Assembly: GCF_015767265.1 (NCBI RefSeq)
Contig: NZ_JADPIB010000004.1
Location: 124,001 to 188,000, forward strand
DNA length: 64,000 nucleotides
Direction: 5' to 3'
Source: Aureivirga marina
Lineage (GTDB): Bacteria; Bacteroidota; Bacteroidia; Flavobacteriales; Flavobacteriaceae
In this document: positions 8,866 through 18,542 of the stretch, piece by piece
How the letters are laid out: every line of letters begins with the position of its first letter
How positions within the stretch are numbered: the stretch's first letter is position 1
Position numbers and translations under genes: made by a program
Notes under the pieces: generated by a model
Seen by the model: the letters and a program-made list of their open reading frames with translations, nothing else
Told to the model about the DNA's origin: nothing
The model's database searches: none

Positions 8866-9231
8866 TTAAATATCTTCAAAGCTTATATCTGTAAAGCTGT
8901 CAGGTGTTTGAACTGTTTCAAGTTCTGAAGATTTTTTATAATCTTTTTGGTGGCGTTCAGAAATAACTTCTTCGCCTTTTTGATCAATGATATACTCAGT
9001 AGCTTTCTGTAGCATTTCATTGAATTCTGTAAAATCTTCTTTGTATAAATAGATTTTGTGCTTTTTGTAATGAAATGATCCATCTTCATGAGTAAATTTT
9101 TTACTTTCCGTAATGGTAAGATAGTAATCATCCGCTTTTGTAGATCTTACATCAAAAAAATAAGTTCTTCGCCCTGCACGTAATACCTGTGAAAAAATTT
9201 CCTCTCTTTCTAGGTGTTCTTTTTCATTCAT
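8866..9231 (-). CDS. DUF3276 (PUR-alpha-like) nucleic-acid-binding protein
   Basis: The protein has 121 residues. The N-terminal two thirds show the PUR repeat pattern: a GRRTYFFDVRSTKADDYYLTI strand pair, then HKIYLYKEDFTEF and a helix. PUR-domain proteins bind single-stranded DNA or RNA with purine-rich sequence. The C-terminus is a charged, disordered tail ending in SFTDISFEDI. This family is widespread and single-copy in Bacteroidota. The physiological role has not been fixed. The gene is monocistronic with its own terminator. Confidence 0.82.
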   Translation of the reverse strand: MNEKEHLEREEIFSQVLRAGRRTYFFDVRSTKADDYYLTITESKKFTHEDGSFHYKKHKIYLYKEDFTEFNEMLQKATEYIIDQKGEEVISERHQKDYKKSSELETVQTPDSFTDISFEDI

Positions 9232-9311
9232 AATAATCTTTCAGTTTAGTTAATCATTTTCATTTGAATACTTCACAAATCTAAAAAAATATTTGACTTT
9301 CACAACAAAAA

Positions 9312-11066
9312 TTACAATTCTTTTTCCATAAGTTGTTGTTCATAAAGTTCTTTGTAAAATCCATCTTTTTTTAGTAATGAGTTATGTGTACCGCGCTGAA
9401 TCACCTTTCCTTGCTCTAAAATAATGATTTGATCTGCATGTTTTACAGATGAAATTCGATGACTTACAATAAACGTTGTTTTTCCTCTACTTACTCGATA
9501 AAGATTACTTAAAATTTTCTCTTCTGTTTCTGTGTCTACAGCAGAAAGACAATCATCAAAAATTAAAACTTTCGGATTTTTAATAATTGCTCTAGCAATA
9601 GAAATTCGTTGTTTTTGTCCTCCTGAAAGTGTCACACCACGTTCTCCAACAAAAGTTTGGTATCCTTCTTTGAAAGTTTCAATATTATGATGAACATAAG
9701 CATCTTTTGCAGCTTGAATTACTTTTTGTTCATCTGCATCTTCATCTCCAAACTTGATGTTATTTTCTATCGAATCTGAAAATAAAAAAGCTTCTTGAGG
9801 AACAAATCCGATATTCTTCCTTAAATCATCAAGATTAACTTTTTTAATATCTGTATTATCAATTTTAATTTCACCTTCAGAAACATCATATAACCTAGAA
9901 ACTAGATTTAAAATGGTTGATTTTCCACTTCCAGTTTTTCCTAAAATCCCGATAGTTTGTCCTTGCTTTACATGAAAAGAAATATGATCTAAAGCAGTGA
10001 TATTTGTATCTTCATAAGTATAAGTTACATCATCAAAAATAATATCTCCTTGAATTTCTGATGGAGAAGAATTGTTATTTTGAATTTCTGGCGTTTCATG
10101 CAAAAATTCATTAATTCTTTTCTGAGAAGCTTCAGCTTGTTGAATGATAGAAGTTACCCAACCAACAATTGCTACTGGCCAAGTAAGCATATTTACATAA
10201 ATTAAGAACTCTGCGATAGTTCCAAGATTAATTCTTCCATCAATATATTGTTTTCCTCCAATATAAATTACGATGATATTACTAATTCCAATTAAAAAAA
10301 TCATCATTGGAAAGAAAAGAGCTTGTACTTTGTAAAGATGAATGTTTTTTTCTTTACTTGTGTTAGAAACTTCTTCAAATTCGCGAATCGTATCTGGTTC
10401 AATTCCATAAGATTTTATAATACTAATTCCAGAAAATTTTTCTTGAGCAATCGTTGTCAAATGCGAAAGATATTGTTGCACAATTGTTGTTCTTTCATTA
10501 ATCATTTTGCTTAAATAATAAATAGAAATAGAAAGAATCGGAAATGGAATCATAGTATAAAGCGTAAGTTTTACATCGATTTTAAGCATTTCCACAATAG
10601 CAACGATAAAAAGAACAACCATGTTAATACTATACATGATTGCAGGACCGAAATACATACGAACTTTACTAACATCTTCATTGATTCTATTCATCAAATC
10701 ACCTGTTCGATGTTTTTTATAAAAATTTAAAGAAAGCAATTCGTATTGACGAAAGATTTCATTTTTCAGGTCAAACTCAATTTTTCTTGAAGTTACGATG
10801 ATTAATTGGCGCATTAAAAATGTAAAAGCACCAGAAATCAGAGCAGCTCCTATGATATATAAAATATTATAAAAAAGTTGTGTTCTAACATCAGAAAGCT
10901 CTGTAACCACTCCGTTTTTGTAATCCGTCACAATATCAATAGATTGTCCAATAATTTGCGGCACAAAAAGAGCGAATATTTTTGCCAAAACGGTAATAAT
11001 TAACCCAAGGATTAATTGAAATTTATATTTTATGAAGTATTTATTTAAATATTTTAAAGCTTTCAT
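9312..11066 (-). CDS. ABC transporter, fused permease and ATPase (exporter type)
   Basis: A half-transporter of 584 residues in the MsbA/lipid-or-drug exporter family, acting as a dimer in the inner membrane. Residues 1-310 hold six membrane helices. The nucleotide-binding domain follows with Walker A (GKTGSGKST), Q-loop (FVPQEAFLF), signature LSGGQ, Walker B (VLIFDDCLSAVD) and H-loop (SHRIS). The Asp-Asp after Walker B replaces the usual Asp-Glu, so the general base glutamate is an Asp here. This suggests a degenerate ATPase site or a slower transporter. There is no partner half-transporter adjacent. The substrate cannot be inferred. Confidence 0.9.
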   Translation of the reverse strand: MKALKYLNKYFIKYKFQLILGLIITVLAKIFALFVPQIIGQSIDIVTDYKNGVVTELSDVRTQLFYNILYIIGAALISGAFTFLMRQLIIVTSRKIEFDLKNEIFRQYELLSLNFYKKHRTGDLMNRINEDVSKVRMYFGPAIMYSINMVVLFIVAIVEMLKIDVKLTLYTMIPFPILSISIYYLSKMINERTTIVQQYLSHLTTIAQEKFSGISIIKSYGIEPDTIREFEEVSNTSKEKNIHLYKVQALFFPMMIFLIGISNIIVIYIGGKQYIDGRINLGTIAEFLIYVNMLTWPVAIVGWVTSIIQQAEASQKRINEFLHETPEIQNNNSSPSEIQGDIIFDDVTYTYEDTNITALDHISFHVKQGQTIGILGKTGSGKSTILNLVSRLYDVSEGEIKIDNTDIKKVNLDDLRKNIGFVPQEAFLFSDSIENNIKFGDEDADEQKVIQAAKDAYVHHNIETFKEGYQTFVGERGVTLSGGQKQRISIARAIIKNPKVLIFDDCLSAVDTETEEKILSNLYRVSRGKTTFIVSHRISSVKHADQIIILEQGKVIQRGTHNSLLKKDGFYKELYEQQLMEKEL

Positions 11067-11120
11067 TTTAAAGTTTTGTTATTTTATTTCTGCGAAAATT
11101 GTATAAAAACAATTGAATGT

Positions 11121-11151
11121 TTTGAAATCGTAAACTAAAAAATTAAATTTG
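11121..11151 (+). promoter_or_regulatory. Candidate promoter for leucine dehydrogenase
   Basis: A TTTG (11121-11124) and a TAAATTTG -7 box (11144-11151) are 19 bases apart, matching the Bacteroidota TTTG/TAnnTTTG promoter. The leader to the ATG would be about 180 bases. Confidence 0.35.
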
Positions 11152-11339
11152 CGAACCATACTATTGAATGAATGCAAATTTTTTTGTCAAAAATAATAGA
11201 GAAATTCACTATTTGCTAACGAAATCTTTTTTTTAACAAGATAATTTTAAAAGAATGATTTGTTTGAAAAATTGACTAAAAGTACTAAAAGAATTCATTC
11301 ACTTGGATATTAAAGTTTCAATTAACAAAAATATACAAA

Positions 11340-12440
11340 ATGACATCAGAAACTATCGAAGTAAAAGACCTTAAAAAAATGGATCCAGTTTTCGGACAAC
11401 TTTCATTTAATGGTCACGAACAAGTTGTTTTTTGCAATGACGAAGAAACAGGTTTAAAAGCTATTATCGGTATTCACAACACAGTTTTAGGTCCTGCTTT
11501 AGGAGGAACAAGAATGTGGAATTATAAAAGTGAATGGGAAGCTTTAAACGATGTATTACGTTTATCAAGAGGAATGACTTTTAAATCTGCTGTTACAGGA
11601 TTAGACCTTGGAGGAGGAAAAGCTGTAATTATCGGAGATGCAAAAACACAAAAGAATGATGCTTTAATGGCAAAATTCGGAGAATTCGTTCACTCATTAG
11701 GAGGTAAATATATTACTGCTGAAGATGTAGGAATGGAAACTCGTGATATGGATGTTATTCATGATGTTACACCACACGTAACAGGAATTTCTGAAAGTAG
11801 AGGAGGATCTGGAAACCCATCACCAATTACTGCATACGGAGTATTTATGGGAATGAAAGCTTCTGCTAAACATGTTTTCGGAACAGATAAATTAGAAGGA
11901 AGAAAAGTTTTAGTTCAAGGTGTTGGACACGTTGGAGAAACTTTAGTTGATTATATTACAAAAGAAGGAGGAGAAGTAATTATCAATGATATCAGTGAAG
12001 ATCGCTTATTAGAATTAAGCAAAAAATATGGAGCAACAGTTCATATGGGATCTGATATTTACGGATTAGATGTAGATATTTATGCACCTTGTGCTTTAGG
12101 AGCAACAATTAACGATAACACAATTGAGCAATTAAATGCGAAAATCGTTGCTGGAGCTGCAAACAATCAGTTAGCTGATGAAATTAAGCATGGACACAGA
12201 TTAAAAGAAAGAGGAATTCTTTACGCTCCTGATTTCTTGATTAATGCTGGAGGAATCATCAACGTTTACGCGGAGATTGCTAAGTATGGTAGAGATGAAA
12301 TCATGACAAAGACAGAAAATATTTATAATACAACATTAGATATTTTCTCTGTTGCTGAGAAAGAAGGAATTACTACTCATGAAGCAGCATTGAATGTAGC
12401 ACAAGCAAGAATTGATGCTAGAAAAAATGAAAAAAAATAA
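11340..12440 (+). CDS. Leucine dehydrogenase (Glu/Leu/Phe/Val dehydrogenase family)
   Basis: This is an NAD-dependent oxidative deaminase of branched-chain amino acids, linking leucine, valine and isoleucine to their keto acids. The catalytic lysines K82 and K94 lie in MTFKSAVTGLDLGGGK with the 12-residue spacing of leucine dehydrogenases. The dinucleotide-binding motif is GVGHVGETL, and AGAANNQL is in the family position. The 366-residue length is normal. The gene is monocistronic, with a strong terminator before nusB. Leucine and valine dehydrogenases cannot be separated by sequence alone. Confidence 0.9.
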   Translation: MTSETIEVKDLKKMDPVFGQLSFNGHEQVVFCNDEETGLKAIIGIHNTVLGPALGGTRMWNYKSEWEALNDVLRLSRGMTFKSAVTGLDLGGGKAVIIGDAKTQKNDALMAKFGEFVHSLGGKYITAEDVGMETRDMDVIHDVTPHVTGISESRGGSGNPSPITAYGVFMGMKASAKHVFGTDKLEGRKVLVQGVGHVGETLVDYITKEGGEVIINDISEDRLLELSKKYGATVHMGSDIYGLDVDIYAPCALGATINDNTIEQLNAKIVAGAANNQLADEIKHGHRLKERGILYAPDFLINAGGIINVYAEIAKYGRDEIMTKTENIYNTTLDIFSVAEKEGITTHEAALNVAQARIDARKNEKK

Positions 12441-12471
12441 TATAGATTTAAAAAAATATATTTAATTTTGC

Positions 12472-12506
12472 AGAGCGGAAACTAAAACAGTCCGCTCTTT
12501 TTTTTT
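12472..12506 (+). terminator. Terminator after leucine dehydrogenase
   Basis: The stem AGAGCGGA / TCCGCTCT with an 11-base loop is followed by a run of T residues. Confidence 0.85.
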
Positions 12507-12534
12507 ACCCTAAAAATAAAAAAACGTTCTTTAG

Positions 12535-13473
12535 ATGATTAATAGAAGACATATCAGAGTAAAAGTAATGCAGTCGGTGTACGCAATGCTAAAGTCAGGA
12601 AGCGATAACTTGGCGAAAGAAGAGAAGTTCTTACTTCATAGTATTGATAAAATGTATGATTTGTACCTGTTGAAATTAGACTTATTGGTACGCGTAAGAG
12701 ATATGGCTCGTAATCATATAGAGATTTCGAAAAAGAAATATCTTGCTTCCAAAGAGGAATTAAATCCAAACACAAAATTTATTGACAATCAAGTTTTACA
12801 AGTATTAGCTGAAAGTACGTCTTTATATGATGCTATTGAAGAGCGAAATATTACGAACTGGAATTTAGATGATGAGTATGTTCGTTTGATTTGGAATTTG
12901 ATTAAAGAGAGTGATTTCTATACAAGATATATGGAAAACGAAAAAAGGTCTGCTGAAGAGGATAAGACTTTCGTGATTAATATCTTTAAGCATATTGTTG
13001 CTCCAAATGAAAAATTAGAGGATTATTTCGAAGATCAATTTATCGGTTGGGTTGATGATATTCCTTTTGTGAATACTTGGATTTTAAAGAATCTTAAGAA
13101 GATAAAAACAGATCGTCAGTTTGTAATTGATAAATTATATAAAGATTCTGATGATGAGCGTTTTGTGTTGAATTTATTTAGAAAAGTAGTTTTACACCAT
13201 GATAAATATGGTGAGGAAATTGCAGATAAAACACCGAATTGGGATACGGAGAGAATTGCTGAAATGGATATGATTTTAATCAAAATGGCAATTGGAGAAT
13301 TTTTAAAATTCCCTTCAATCCCTGTAAGAGTGACTATAAATGAGTATATTGAAATCGCTAAAGATTACTCTACAACTAAAAGTAGTTATTTCATAAATGG
13401 AGTGTTAGATAAGCTTCAAAAAGAGTTTATGGAATCAAAAAGAATCGAAAAAGTTGGTAGAGGATTGTTATAA
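12535..13473 (+). CDS. nusB: Transcription antitermination protein NusB, long form
   Basis: NusB binds boxA RNA with NusE (S10) and promotes antitermination of rRNA transcription. Only the C-terminal 130 residues or so resemble the compact E. coli protein: ERIAEMDMILIKMAIGEFL, then PVRVTINEYIEIAKDYSTTKSSYFINGVLDKL. At 312 residues it is about twice the usual length. The N-terminal half begins with the NusB-like MINRRHIRVKVMQSVYA. This long architecture is standard in Bacteroidota. It is the first gene of a group followed by DUF1573, yajC, YbbR and coaE, an order common in flavobacteria. Confidence 0.92.
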   Translation: MINRRHIRVKVMQSVYAMLKSGSDNLAKEEKFLLHSIDKMYDLYLLKLDLLVRVRDMARNHIEISKKKYLASKEELNPNTKFIDNQVLQVLAESTSLYDAIEERNITNWNLDDEYVRLIWNLIKESDFYTRYMENEKRSAEEDKTFVINIFKHIVAPNEKLEDYFEDQFIGWVDDIPFVNTWILKNLKKIKTDRQFVIDKLYKDSDDERFVLNLFRKVVLHHDKYGEEIADKTPNWDTERIAEMDMILIKMAIGEFLKFPSIPVRVTINEYIEIAKDYSTTKSSYFINGVLDKLQKEFMESKRIEKVGRGLL

Positions 13474-13508
13474 TTTTTTATTTTTACCAAAATTAATCAT
13501 AAAACAAG

Positions 13509-14063
13509 ATGAAAAAAACAACTATTATTTTAGGAGCTTTTATAGCTATGGCATTTGCTTCTTGTAACACAGGAGGAGATGCAGCGACAAAAGTTGACTC
13601 TGCAAAAGTAGAAGCAGCAAAGGAAAGAGATGCTAGAAATACTGAAAATGCACCAACAATTACATTTGAAACTACAGAACATGATTTTGGTGATATTAAT
13701 GAAGGTGACATTGTAGAGACTGTATTTAAATTTAAGAACACTGGAAAATCAGATCTTATTATTTCAAATGCAAAAGGATCTTGTGGATGTACTGTTCCAA
13801 ACTGGACAAAAACTCCTATTAAACCAGGAGAAGAAGGAACTATTGGAGTTAAATTTAACTCAAATGGAAAACCTAACAGACAAACAAAAACTGTTACTTT
13901 AACTACAAATACTGCAAAAGGTAGAGAGCAAATTAAGATTAAAGCTAATGTAGCCGCAGATCCAGAAAAAGAAGCTGCAAGAAAGAAAAGAGCAGAAGAA
14001 AGAAGAGCTAAAAGAGAAGCTGAGCAAGCAAAAAAAGCAGCAGAATCAGCTAATCAACACTAA
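13509..14063 (+). CDS. DUF1573 lipoprotein
   Basis: The signal peptide ends in a lipobox with Cys18 (FASC), so this is a cell-envelope lipoprotein. Residues 50-150 form a DUF1573 domain of Ig/MSP-like type: EHDFGDINEGD, then FKFKNTGKSDLIISNAKGSCGC. The two cysteines of GSCGCTVP are hallmarks of the family. The last 35 residues are a lysine/glutamate/alanine coiled coil. DUF1573 proteins are common in Bacteroidota; the role is unknown. The gene lies 35 bases after nusB and 20 before yajC, probably in one transcript. Confidence 0.82.
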   Translation: MKKTTIILGAFIAMAFASCNTGGDAATKVDSAKVEAAKERDARNTENAPTITFETTEHDFGDINEGDIVETVFKFKNTGKSDLIISNAKGSCGCTVPNWTKTPIKPGEEGTIGVKFNSNGKPNRQTKTVTLTTNTAKGREQIKIKANVAADPEKEAARKKRAEERRAKREAEQAKKAAESANQH

Positions 14064-14083
14064 TTTAAAAGAATAAAACACAG

Positions 14084-14404
14084 ATGATACATTCAGCAAT
14101 ATTTTTACAAGCAGCAGGTGGTGGATACAACATGATTTTGATTTTAGTAATGTTTGTTGTTCTTTACTTTTTCATGATTCGTCCACAAGTAAGGAAACAA
14201 AAACTAGAAAAGAAATTTCAATCAGATCTTACAAAAGGTAAGAAAGTAATCACTACAAGCGGAATTCACGGAAAAATTGTAGAAATCAATGATAATGATA
14301 ATACAGTAATCGTGGAAACAAGTGCTGGGAAGTTAAAAATGGAAAGATCAGCAATTTCGATGGAATTGAGTAAGAAATTCGATAAAACTTCAGAGAAAAA
14401 ATAA
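14084..14404 (+). CDS. yajC: Preprotein translocase subunit YajC
   Basis: YajC is an accessory subunit of SecDF-YajC in protein export. The protein has 106 residues with one N-terminal membrane helix (about 15-33) followed by the characteristic FMIRPQVRKQKLEKKFQ segment and a small beta domain (KVITTSGIHGKIVEINDND, then VIVETSAGKLKMERSAI). The gene is followed by a clear terminator, which ends the nusB-DUF1573-yajC unit. Confidence 0.94.
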   Translation: MIHSAIFLQAAGGGYNMILILVMFVVLYFFMIRPQVRKQKLEKKFQSDLTKGKKVITTSGIHGKIVEINDNDNTVIVETSAGKLKMERSAISMELSKKFDKTSEKK

Positions 14405-14427
14405 GCTGAATTGAAAATATTCTAATC

Positions 14428-14457
14428 AAAGTGAGCTTATATGGCTCACTTTTTTTA
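14428..14457 (+). terminator. Terminator after yajC
   Basis: A 9-bp stem (AAAGTGAGC / GCTCACTTT) with a 7-base loop runs into a T tract. Confidence 0.82.
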
Positions 14458-14491
14458 TCTTACGAGGTAAGATATAAAATTGTAAAAGAAT

Positions 14492-15445
14492 ATGATGTCA
14501 TTTCGAAAATTAAAAGAAAATAAGAAATTTCAAACATTTCTTATTTTTTTATGCCTTTCAGTGATTAGTTGGTTATTGATTAAATTATCAAAAGAATATA
14601 CAACGTCTGCATATTTCGATATTCGTTATATTAATTTGCCAAAAAATAAAGAGTTAAGTAGTTTTTCAAATAAACAAGTTCATGTTTTAATAAAAGGAAC
14701 GGGATTTAATTTATTAAAATATAAACTGAAAACACAGACTTTGAATATTGATTTGAGAGATGTGGAAATGCAGTATAAAGATTCTTATTATTATTTGCCA
14801 AAATCACATTTTGTAAAAATACAAGGGCAATTAGATAAGAACATCGATTTGAGAAATATTTATAATGACACTATATTTTTACAATTAAATCAGAATATTT
14901 CTAAAAAAATACCTGTACTTGCAGATGTAACTTTTCAATTTGAAAATGGAAATAATATTAATGGAAATTATTCTTTGATTCCAGATTCTGTAGAAGTTTA
15001 TGGTCCTGTGAAAATTTTAAAGAAATTAAATGAAATTTATACAGAAAAATATGATTTTACAGAAGTTTCATCAAATATAAAGCAAATTTTATCGTTGCAA
15101 ATACCAGAAAACTTAAAAGATTTGAGTTTTTCAGATAAAGAAGTAGTTTTGGAAGCAGAGGTATTAAAATTTACAGAAGCAAATTTAGAGATCCCATTTA
15201 CAGTTAAAAACGTGCCAGAAGGATTTAACTTGATTACTTTTCCAAAAATGGTTAAAGTGATTTGTCAGGTTCCCTTAAATAAATTTAGCGAATTAAATGA
15301 GGATTCTTTTTTCATAGAATGTGATTATAAATATTCCGAAGAACAAAATATTAATTATTTAATACCAATTGTTATTTCGAAGCCAAAGTTTGTAAATTCA
15401 GTTAAAATTGTCCCAAAGAAAATAGAATATTTAATAAGTAAATGA
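14492..15445 (+). CDS. YbbR-like domain protein
   Basis: A single N-terminal membrane helix (about 14-31) is followed by about 280 extracytoplasmic residues. These carry repeats of the YbbR beta domain (NKQVHVLIKGTGFNL; PDSVEVYGPVKIL; FPKMVKVICQVPL). In Firmicutes the YbbR protein CdaR regulates the diadenylate cyclase CdaA. In Bacteroidota the gene commonly precedes coaE, as here, where the stop overlaps the coaE start by four bases. Its function in this phylum is not known. Confidence 0.75.
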   Translation: MMSFRKLKENKKFQTFLIFLCLSVISWLLIKLSKEYTTSAYFDIRYINLPKNKELSSFSNKQVHVLIKGTGFNLLKYKLKTQTLNIDLRDVEMQYKDSYYYLPKSHFVKIQGQLDKNIDLRNIYNDTIFLQLNQNISKKIPVLADVTFQFENGNNINGNYSLIPDSVEVYGPVKILKKLNEIYTEKYDFTEVSSNIKQILSLQIPENLKDLSFSDKEVVLEAEVLKFTEANLEIPFTVKNVPEGFNLITFPKMVKVICQVPLNKFSELNEDSFFIECDYKYSEEQNINYLIPIVISKPKFVNSVKIVPKKIEYLISK

Positions 15446-16041
15446 TAGTTGTCGGATTAACAGGTGGAATTGGAAGTGGTAAATCTACCGTAGCAAAATT
15501 GTTTGAAAAATGGAATGTTCCAATTTATATAGCAGATATCGAAGCTAAAAATATAATGAACACCTCAGAAACACTTCAAAAAAAAATTATTAAAAATTTT
15601 GGTGAAAATTCTTATAAAAATCGTAAATTGAATAGAGAATATTTAGCAAATATTGTTTTTAATGATAAAAAAAAGTTGAAATTGTTAAATTCAATAGTGC
15701 ATCCGGAGGTTTTTAAGCATTTTGAAATGTTTAAAGAAAAGTACCGACAAAATTCATACATTATTTATGAAAATGCTATTTTATTCGAAAATAAAAGTGA
15801 CGTTCTTTGTAATAAAATCATTGTAGTTACAGCCCCAACAGAGGAAAAAATACGTAGGGTAATGGATAGGGATAATTGTTCTAGAGAGGAAGTTATTGCT
15901 AGAATGAATAATCAAATGTCTGATGCTGAAAAAATCAAGCGAGGAGATTTTATCATTCATAATAACAATAAAATGGAGTTAGAAGCTGAAGTATTCGAAA
16001 TTCATAAAAAAATGCTTCAAATCAGTGAAAAAAATGTCTAA
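15442..16041 (+). CDS. coaE: Dephospho-CoA kinase
   Basis: This enzyme phosphorylates dephospho-CoA in the last step of coenzyme A synthesis. The P-loop GLTGGIGSGKST is at residues 5-16. The CoaE segments YIADIEAK (substrate Asp), IVHPEV and the lid motif RVMDRDNCSREEVIARMNNQMSDAEK follow in the right order. The 199 residues are the usual length. Its ATG overlaps the YbbR gene stop (ATGA), indicating translational coupling. Confidence 0.94.
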   Translation: MIVVGLTGGIGSGKSTVAKLFEKWNVPIYIADIEAKNIMNTSETLQKKIIKNFGENSYKNRKLNREYLANIVFNDKKKLKLLNSIVHPEVFKHFEMFKEKYRQNSYIIYENAILFENKSDVLCNKIIVVTAPTEEKIRRVMDRDNCSREEVIARMNNQMSDAEKIKRGDFIIHNNNKMELEAEVFEIHKKMLQISEKNV

Positions 16042-16142
16042 TATTTATTTTTTTTTGTTAAAAATGTATTAAACGTTTTTTGTTTATGTTAATAAAAGTT
16101 AAAAAATTTATAATTATCCTGTTAAAAGAGTAGTTTTGTAAT

Positions 16143-17708
16143 ATGGGAAAAAAGGTATTTATACTCATAATTTTACTCATGAGTATTTCCTTAGTGGGAA
16201 TTATTGTAGTGCAGGTTTATTGGATTAAAAGTTCCATAGAAATTCGAGATAAAGAATTTAAACAAGATGTACAATTTGCTTTAGCAAATGTTTCAGAAGA
16301 TATTAAGAATAATGAAGTACTTTATTGGTACAAAAAAGTTTCTAAGAAAATTTCTGAAATAGATAAACCAAAAAGTTCTGATATAAAGCAAATTATATTC
16401 AAGCAAATTGATACAACAGGAAATATAACATTTATCTATACGCAAAGTATATTTGAAGAAAAATATGATGTGCCAGCTGAAATCTTTGAAAATGATTCTT
16501 TGAGCTTTAAAAAAATATATAGTAAGGAAGAAGTTAATGTATTTCATGAATCGCTTGATGGGCAACCAACAATGTCGGAAGAAAATAATGAAAATTATAC
16601 GAGATACGCAAGATTTGGAGACTTACAATTAACAAATTTTGAGATGATTTTTGATGCTGCTGCGAAAGCAATTCCTATTCAAAATAGAGTATCAAATGAT
16701 GAACTTAAAAAAGCAATAGAAAAGGAATTAAAGCAAAGAGGAATTTCAACAGATTTCAAATACGGAGTGTATAATAATCATTTTGCAACTCCAATACGTT
16801 CTGGATATTTTAATAAAGATGACGGTCAAACTTACAAAGTACCGATGTTTGAAGACAAAGAAGGATTCAGTGAATATCAATTATACGTAAGTTTCCCAAA
16901 ACAAAAGAGATATATATTATCAACAATTTTTAAAATGTTGATTCTTTCAGTCTTTTTTATCATTATTATCATTTTAGCATTTGGTTCAGCGATTTATCAA
17001 ATGATAAAGCAAAAAAGAATGTCTGAAATGAAAACAGATTTTATCAATAATATGACGCATGAGTTTAAAACTCCGATTGCAACAATCAATTTAGCGTTAG
17101 ATGCGATAAAAAATCCGAAGATAATTAATGACGAAGAAAAGGTCTCTAGATATATCAACATGATACGTCAAGAAAATAAAAGAATGCATTCTCAAGTGGA
17201 AAATGTATTACGTATTTCAAGATTAGAGAAAAATCAGTTAGATATAGCGAAAGAAAATATAGATATAAAGACATTAATGGATGAAGCTATTGAGCATGTA
17301 GATTTAATTGTAAAATCAAGAAATGGTTACATTAAAAAACATTACAGCGCATCCAATACACATTTTTTAGGAAATCAATTTCATATAACAAATGTTCTTG
17401 TAAATATGTTAGATAATGCAATTAAATATTCTGAGGAGGCCCCAAAAGTAGATGTTTACATCGAAAATACAGCTAAGAATATTTTAATTAAAATACAAGA
17501 TCATGGAATGGGAATGAGTAAAACAGTTCAAAAAAATGTGTTTAAAAAGTTTTATAGAGAACAACGAGGTAATATTCATAATGTAAAAGGACACGGTCTA
17601 GGACTGTCATACGTTAAAAAAATAGTTGAGGAACATCAAGGCGTAGTTTACGTAGAGAGTGAGAAAGGAAAAGGAAGTACTTTCTATATTAAATTACCTT
17701 TGATTTAA
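16143..17708 (+). CDS. Sensor histidine kinase, RprX-like
   Basis: A membrane-bound histidine kinase of 521 residues. Helix 1 is at about 5-27 and helix 2 at about 260-283, enclosing a large periplasmic sensor domain of about 230 residues. The dimerisation domain carries the phosphoacceptor H306 in NNMTHEFKTPIA. The ATPase domain has an N-box (NVLVNMLDNAIKY), G1 (DHGMGMS) and G2 (GHGLGLSYVKK). The response regulator gene follows 11 bases later. The pair resembles the RprX/RprY system of Bacteroides. The signal is unknown. Confidence 0.9.
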   Translation: MGKKVFILIILLMSISLVGIIVVQVYWIKSSIEIRDKEFKQDVQFALANVSEDIKNNEVLYWYKKVSKKISEIDKPKSSDIKQIIFKQIDTTGNITFIYTQSIFEEKYDVPAEIFENDSLSFKKIYSKEEVNVFHESLDGQPTMSEENNENYTRYARFGDLQLTNFEMIFDAAAKAIPIQNRVSNDELKKAIEKELKQRGISTDFKYGVYNNHFATPIRSGYFNKDDGQTYKVPMFEDKEGFSEYQLYVSFPKQKRYILSTIFKMLILSVFFIIIIILAFGSAIYQMIKQKRMSEMKTDFINNMTHEFKTPIATINLALDAIKNPKIINDEEKVSRYINMIRQENKRMHSQVENVLRISRLEKNQLDIAKENIDIKTLMDEAIEHVDLIVKSRNGYIKKHYSASNTHFLGNQFHITNVLVNMLDNAIKYSEEAPKVDVYIENTAKNILIKIQDHGMGMSKTVQKNVFKKFYREQRGNIHNVKGHGLGLSYVKKIVEEHQGVVYVESEKGKGSTFYIKLPLI

Positions 17709-17719
17709 ATAGTGAAGAT

Positions 17720-18418
17720 ATGAAAAACGGTAAAATTTTATTGGTTGAAGATGATCCAAATTTTGGAACAGTATTAAATGATTATTTAGCATTAAACGAT
17801 TTTGATGTGACACATGCTAAAGACGGATTGGAAGGTTTAATTATGTTTAAAAACGATGATTTCGATCTTTGTATTTTAGATGTAATGATGCCAAGAAAAG
17901 ATGGTTTTTCTTTAGCAAAAGACATTAGAACTACAAACCCTGAAGTGCCAATTATTTTTCTTACAGCTAAAACAATGAAGGAAGATGTTTTAAGGGGTTA
18001 TCAAGCGGGAGCAGATGATTATTTAAATAAACCTTTTGATTCAGAAGTTTTACTGTACAAGGTTAAAGCAATCTTACAGAGAAAAGAAGCAGACAAAAAT
18101 TCAGATGCTGATCAATTCGAATTTACAATTGGTAAATTCCATTTCAATTCTAAATTGAGACATTTATCTTTCGATGGTGAAGAGCCACAAAAACTTTCAC
18201 CAAAAGAGAACAAATTACTTAGAATGTTAGTTATCCACAAAAATGACTTAATGCCAAGAGAGTTAGCATTGACGAAAATTTGGAGAGATGACAATTATTT
18301 CACATCAAGAAGTATGGATGTGTATATCGCAAAACTTCGTAAGTATCTAAAGAGAGATGATTCTGTGGAAATTTTAAATATCCATGGAGAAGGATTTAGA
18401 TTGGTTGAGAAAGTATAA
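17720..18418 (+). CDS. Response regulator, OmpR/PhoB family, RprY-like
   Basis: A receiver domain (residues 1-118) has the acidic pair EDD near the N-terminus, phosphoacceptor D54 (CILDVMMP), and Thr/Lys in FLTAKTMKED. The C-terminal winged helix (about 130-232) has the OmpR-type pattern LSPKENKLLRMLV, then RSMDVYIAKLRKYL. It is encoded directly behind the histidine kinase and most likely is its partner. A strong hairpin with T run ends the operon. Confidence 0.92.
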   Translation: MKNGKILLVEDDPNFGTVLNDYLALNDFDVTHAKDGLEGLIMFKNDDFDLCILDVMMPRKDGFSLAKDIRTTNPEVPIIFLTAKTMKEDVLRGYQAGADDYLNKPFDSEVLLYKVKAILQRKEADKNSDADQFEFTIGKFHFNSKLRHLSFDGEEPQKLSPKENKLLRMLVIHKNDLMPRELALTKIWRDDNYFTSRSMDVYIAKLRKYLKRDDSVEILNIHGEGFRLVEKV

Positions 18419-18444
18419 AACATATTATTAGTTCTCTTTAAGAT

Positions 18445-18477
18445 AAAGGTTATTCAGCAATGAATAACCTTTTTTTA
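18445..18477 (+). terminator. Terminator after the two-component operon
   Basis: A 12-bp stem (AAAGGTTATTCA / TGAATAACCTTT) with a GCAA tetraloop is followed by T residues. Confidence 0.9.
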
Positions 18478-18542
18478 TGTGTTAAATAAAATAAATCCAA
18501 CGTTATTTTTTTATTTTTGGGAAATTTTAAACTATTCATTAG

